Shown here: positions 32,632 through 32,676 of the stretch, one piece after another
Layout: the number at the start of each line of letters is the position of its first letter
Position numbering within the stretch: position 1 is the stretch's first letter
Source: Ulvibacter sp047614245
GTDB taxonomy: Bacteria > Bacteroidota > Bacteroidia > Flavobacteriales > Flavobacteriaceae
DNA: 32,676 nt
Assembly: GCA_047614245.1 (NCBI GenBank)
Contig: JBLHIC010000020.1
Location: forward strand, 1-32,676
Reading direction: 5' to 3'
Notes under the pieces: model-generated
Seen by the model: only the letters and a program-made list of their open reading frames with translations
What the model was told of the DNA's origin: nothing
The model's database searches: none
Position numbers and translations under genes: made by a program

Positions 32632-32676
32632 CCGAGTTTTCCAAGTTTTCCAAGTTTTCCAAGTTTTCCAAGTTTT
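32632..32676. repeat. 9-bp tandem repeat running off the window
   Basis: There are five consecutive copies of CCAAGTTTT (the first is CCGAGTTTT), continuing past the window edge. On the minus strand they lie in a frame open to the TSUP start (reading Asn-Leu-Glu repeats), which may be chance. Confidence 0.9.

Noticed and set aside
1..32676. CRISPR array, prophage, insertion sequence or toxin-antitoxin system
   Set aside because: No regularly spaced repeats, transposase or integrase motifs, terminal inverted repeats, or paired small genes of that type were found.

Overview
The window comes from a low-GC member of the Flavobacteriia (Bacteroidota), most likely a marine Flavobacteriaceae. Supporting evidence: several genes have a TAnnTTTG -7 promoter box; the primary sigma factor is the short 287-residue Bacteroidota form; there are cargo proteins with type IX secretion (T9SS) type A sorting tails; and there is a PorT-type T9SS component, a lipid-anchored TamA-like Omp85 protein (TamL type), Omp28-type thioredoxin-fold proteins and an AccD without zinc-ribbon cysteines. 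I cannot name the genus.

Layout. 1-2465: a truncated NRDE/TANGO2-family gene (minus) divergent from pruA (proline catabolism). 2533-9091: a surface thiol and secreted-protein region. An Omp28-like lipoprotein is divergent from a TlpA-like thioredoxin plus a DUF6029-type outer-membrane protein, followed by two T9SS cargo genes, one of them a second Omp28-like protein. 9165-12215: rsmG, then a membrane fatty-acid desaturase and a class I aminotransferase two bases apart. 12216-12850: a decayed T9SS cargo gene. 12851-15705: the trkA-trkH potassium uptake operon. 16055-23398: menaquinone methyltransferase plus porT, a SpoU/TrmH rRNA methyltransferase divergent from the tamL-like gene, then fbaA and accD. 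23454-29587: a lipoprotein of unknown function, rpsO, pnp, another lipoprotein and rpoD. 29792-32516: rpe, upp, a decayed cupin gene and a TauE/SafE-type transporter. The window ends inside a 9-bp tandem repeat.

How the genes relate. Most are core housekeeping genes: translation, RNA turnover, transcription, central carbon metabolism, fatty-acid synthesis and potassium uptake. They are mixed with envelope-biogenesis genes. PorT belongs to the machine that exports the T9SS-tailed proteins encoded at 6431-7156 and 7418-9091. The TamL-like protein belongs to the Omp85 superfamily of outer-membrane insertases and translocation modules. Eight stem-loop terminators or terminator-like hairpins separate most transcription units.

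I saw no CRISPR array, tRNA, rRNA, insertion sequence, prophage or defence island, and no clear new multi-gene system. The items most worth a second look are the AccD zinc-ribbon loss, the two hand-detected pseudogenes (T9SS cargo and cupin), the Omp28/TlpA/DUF6029 module with matching variant promoter boxes, the structured pnp leader, and a perfect palindrome upstream of upp.
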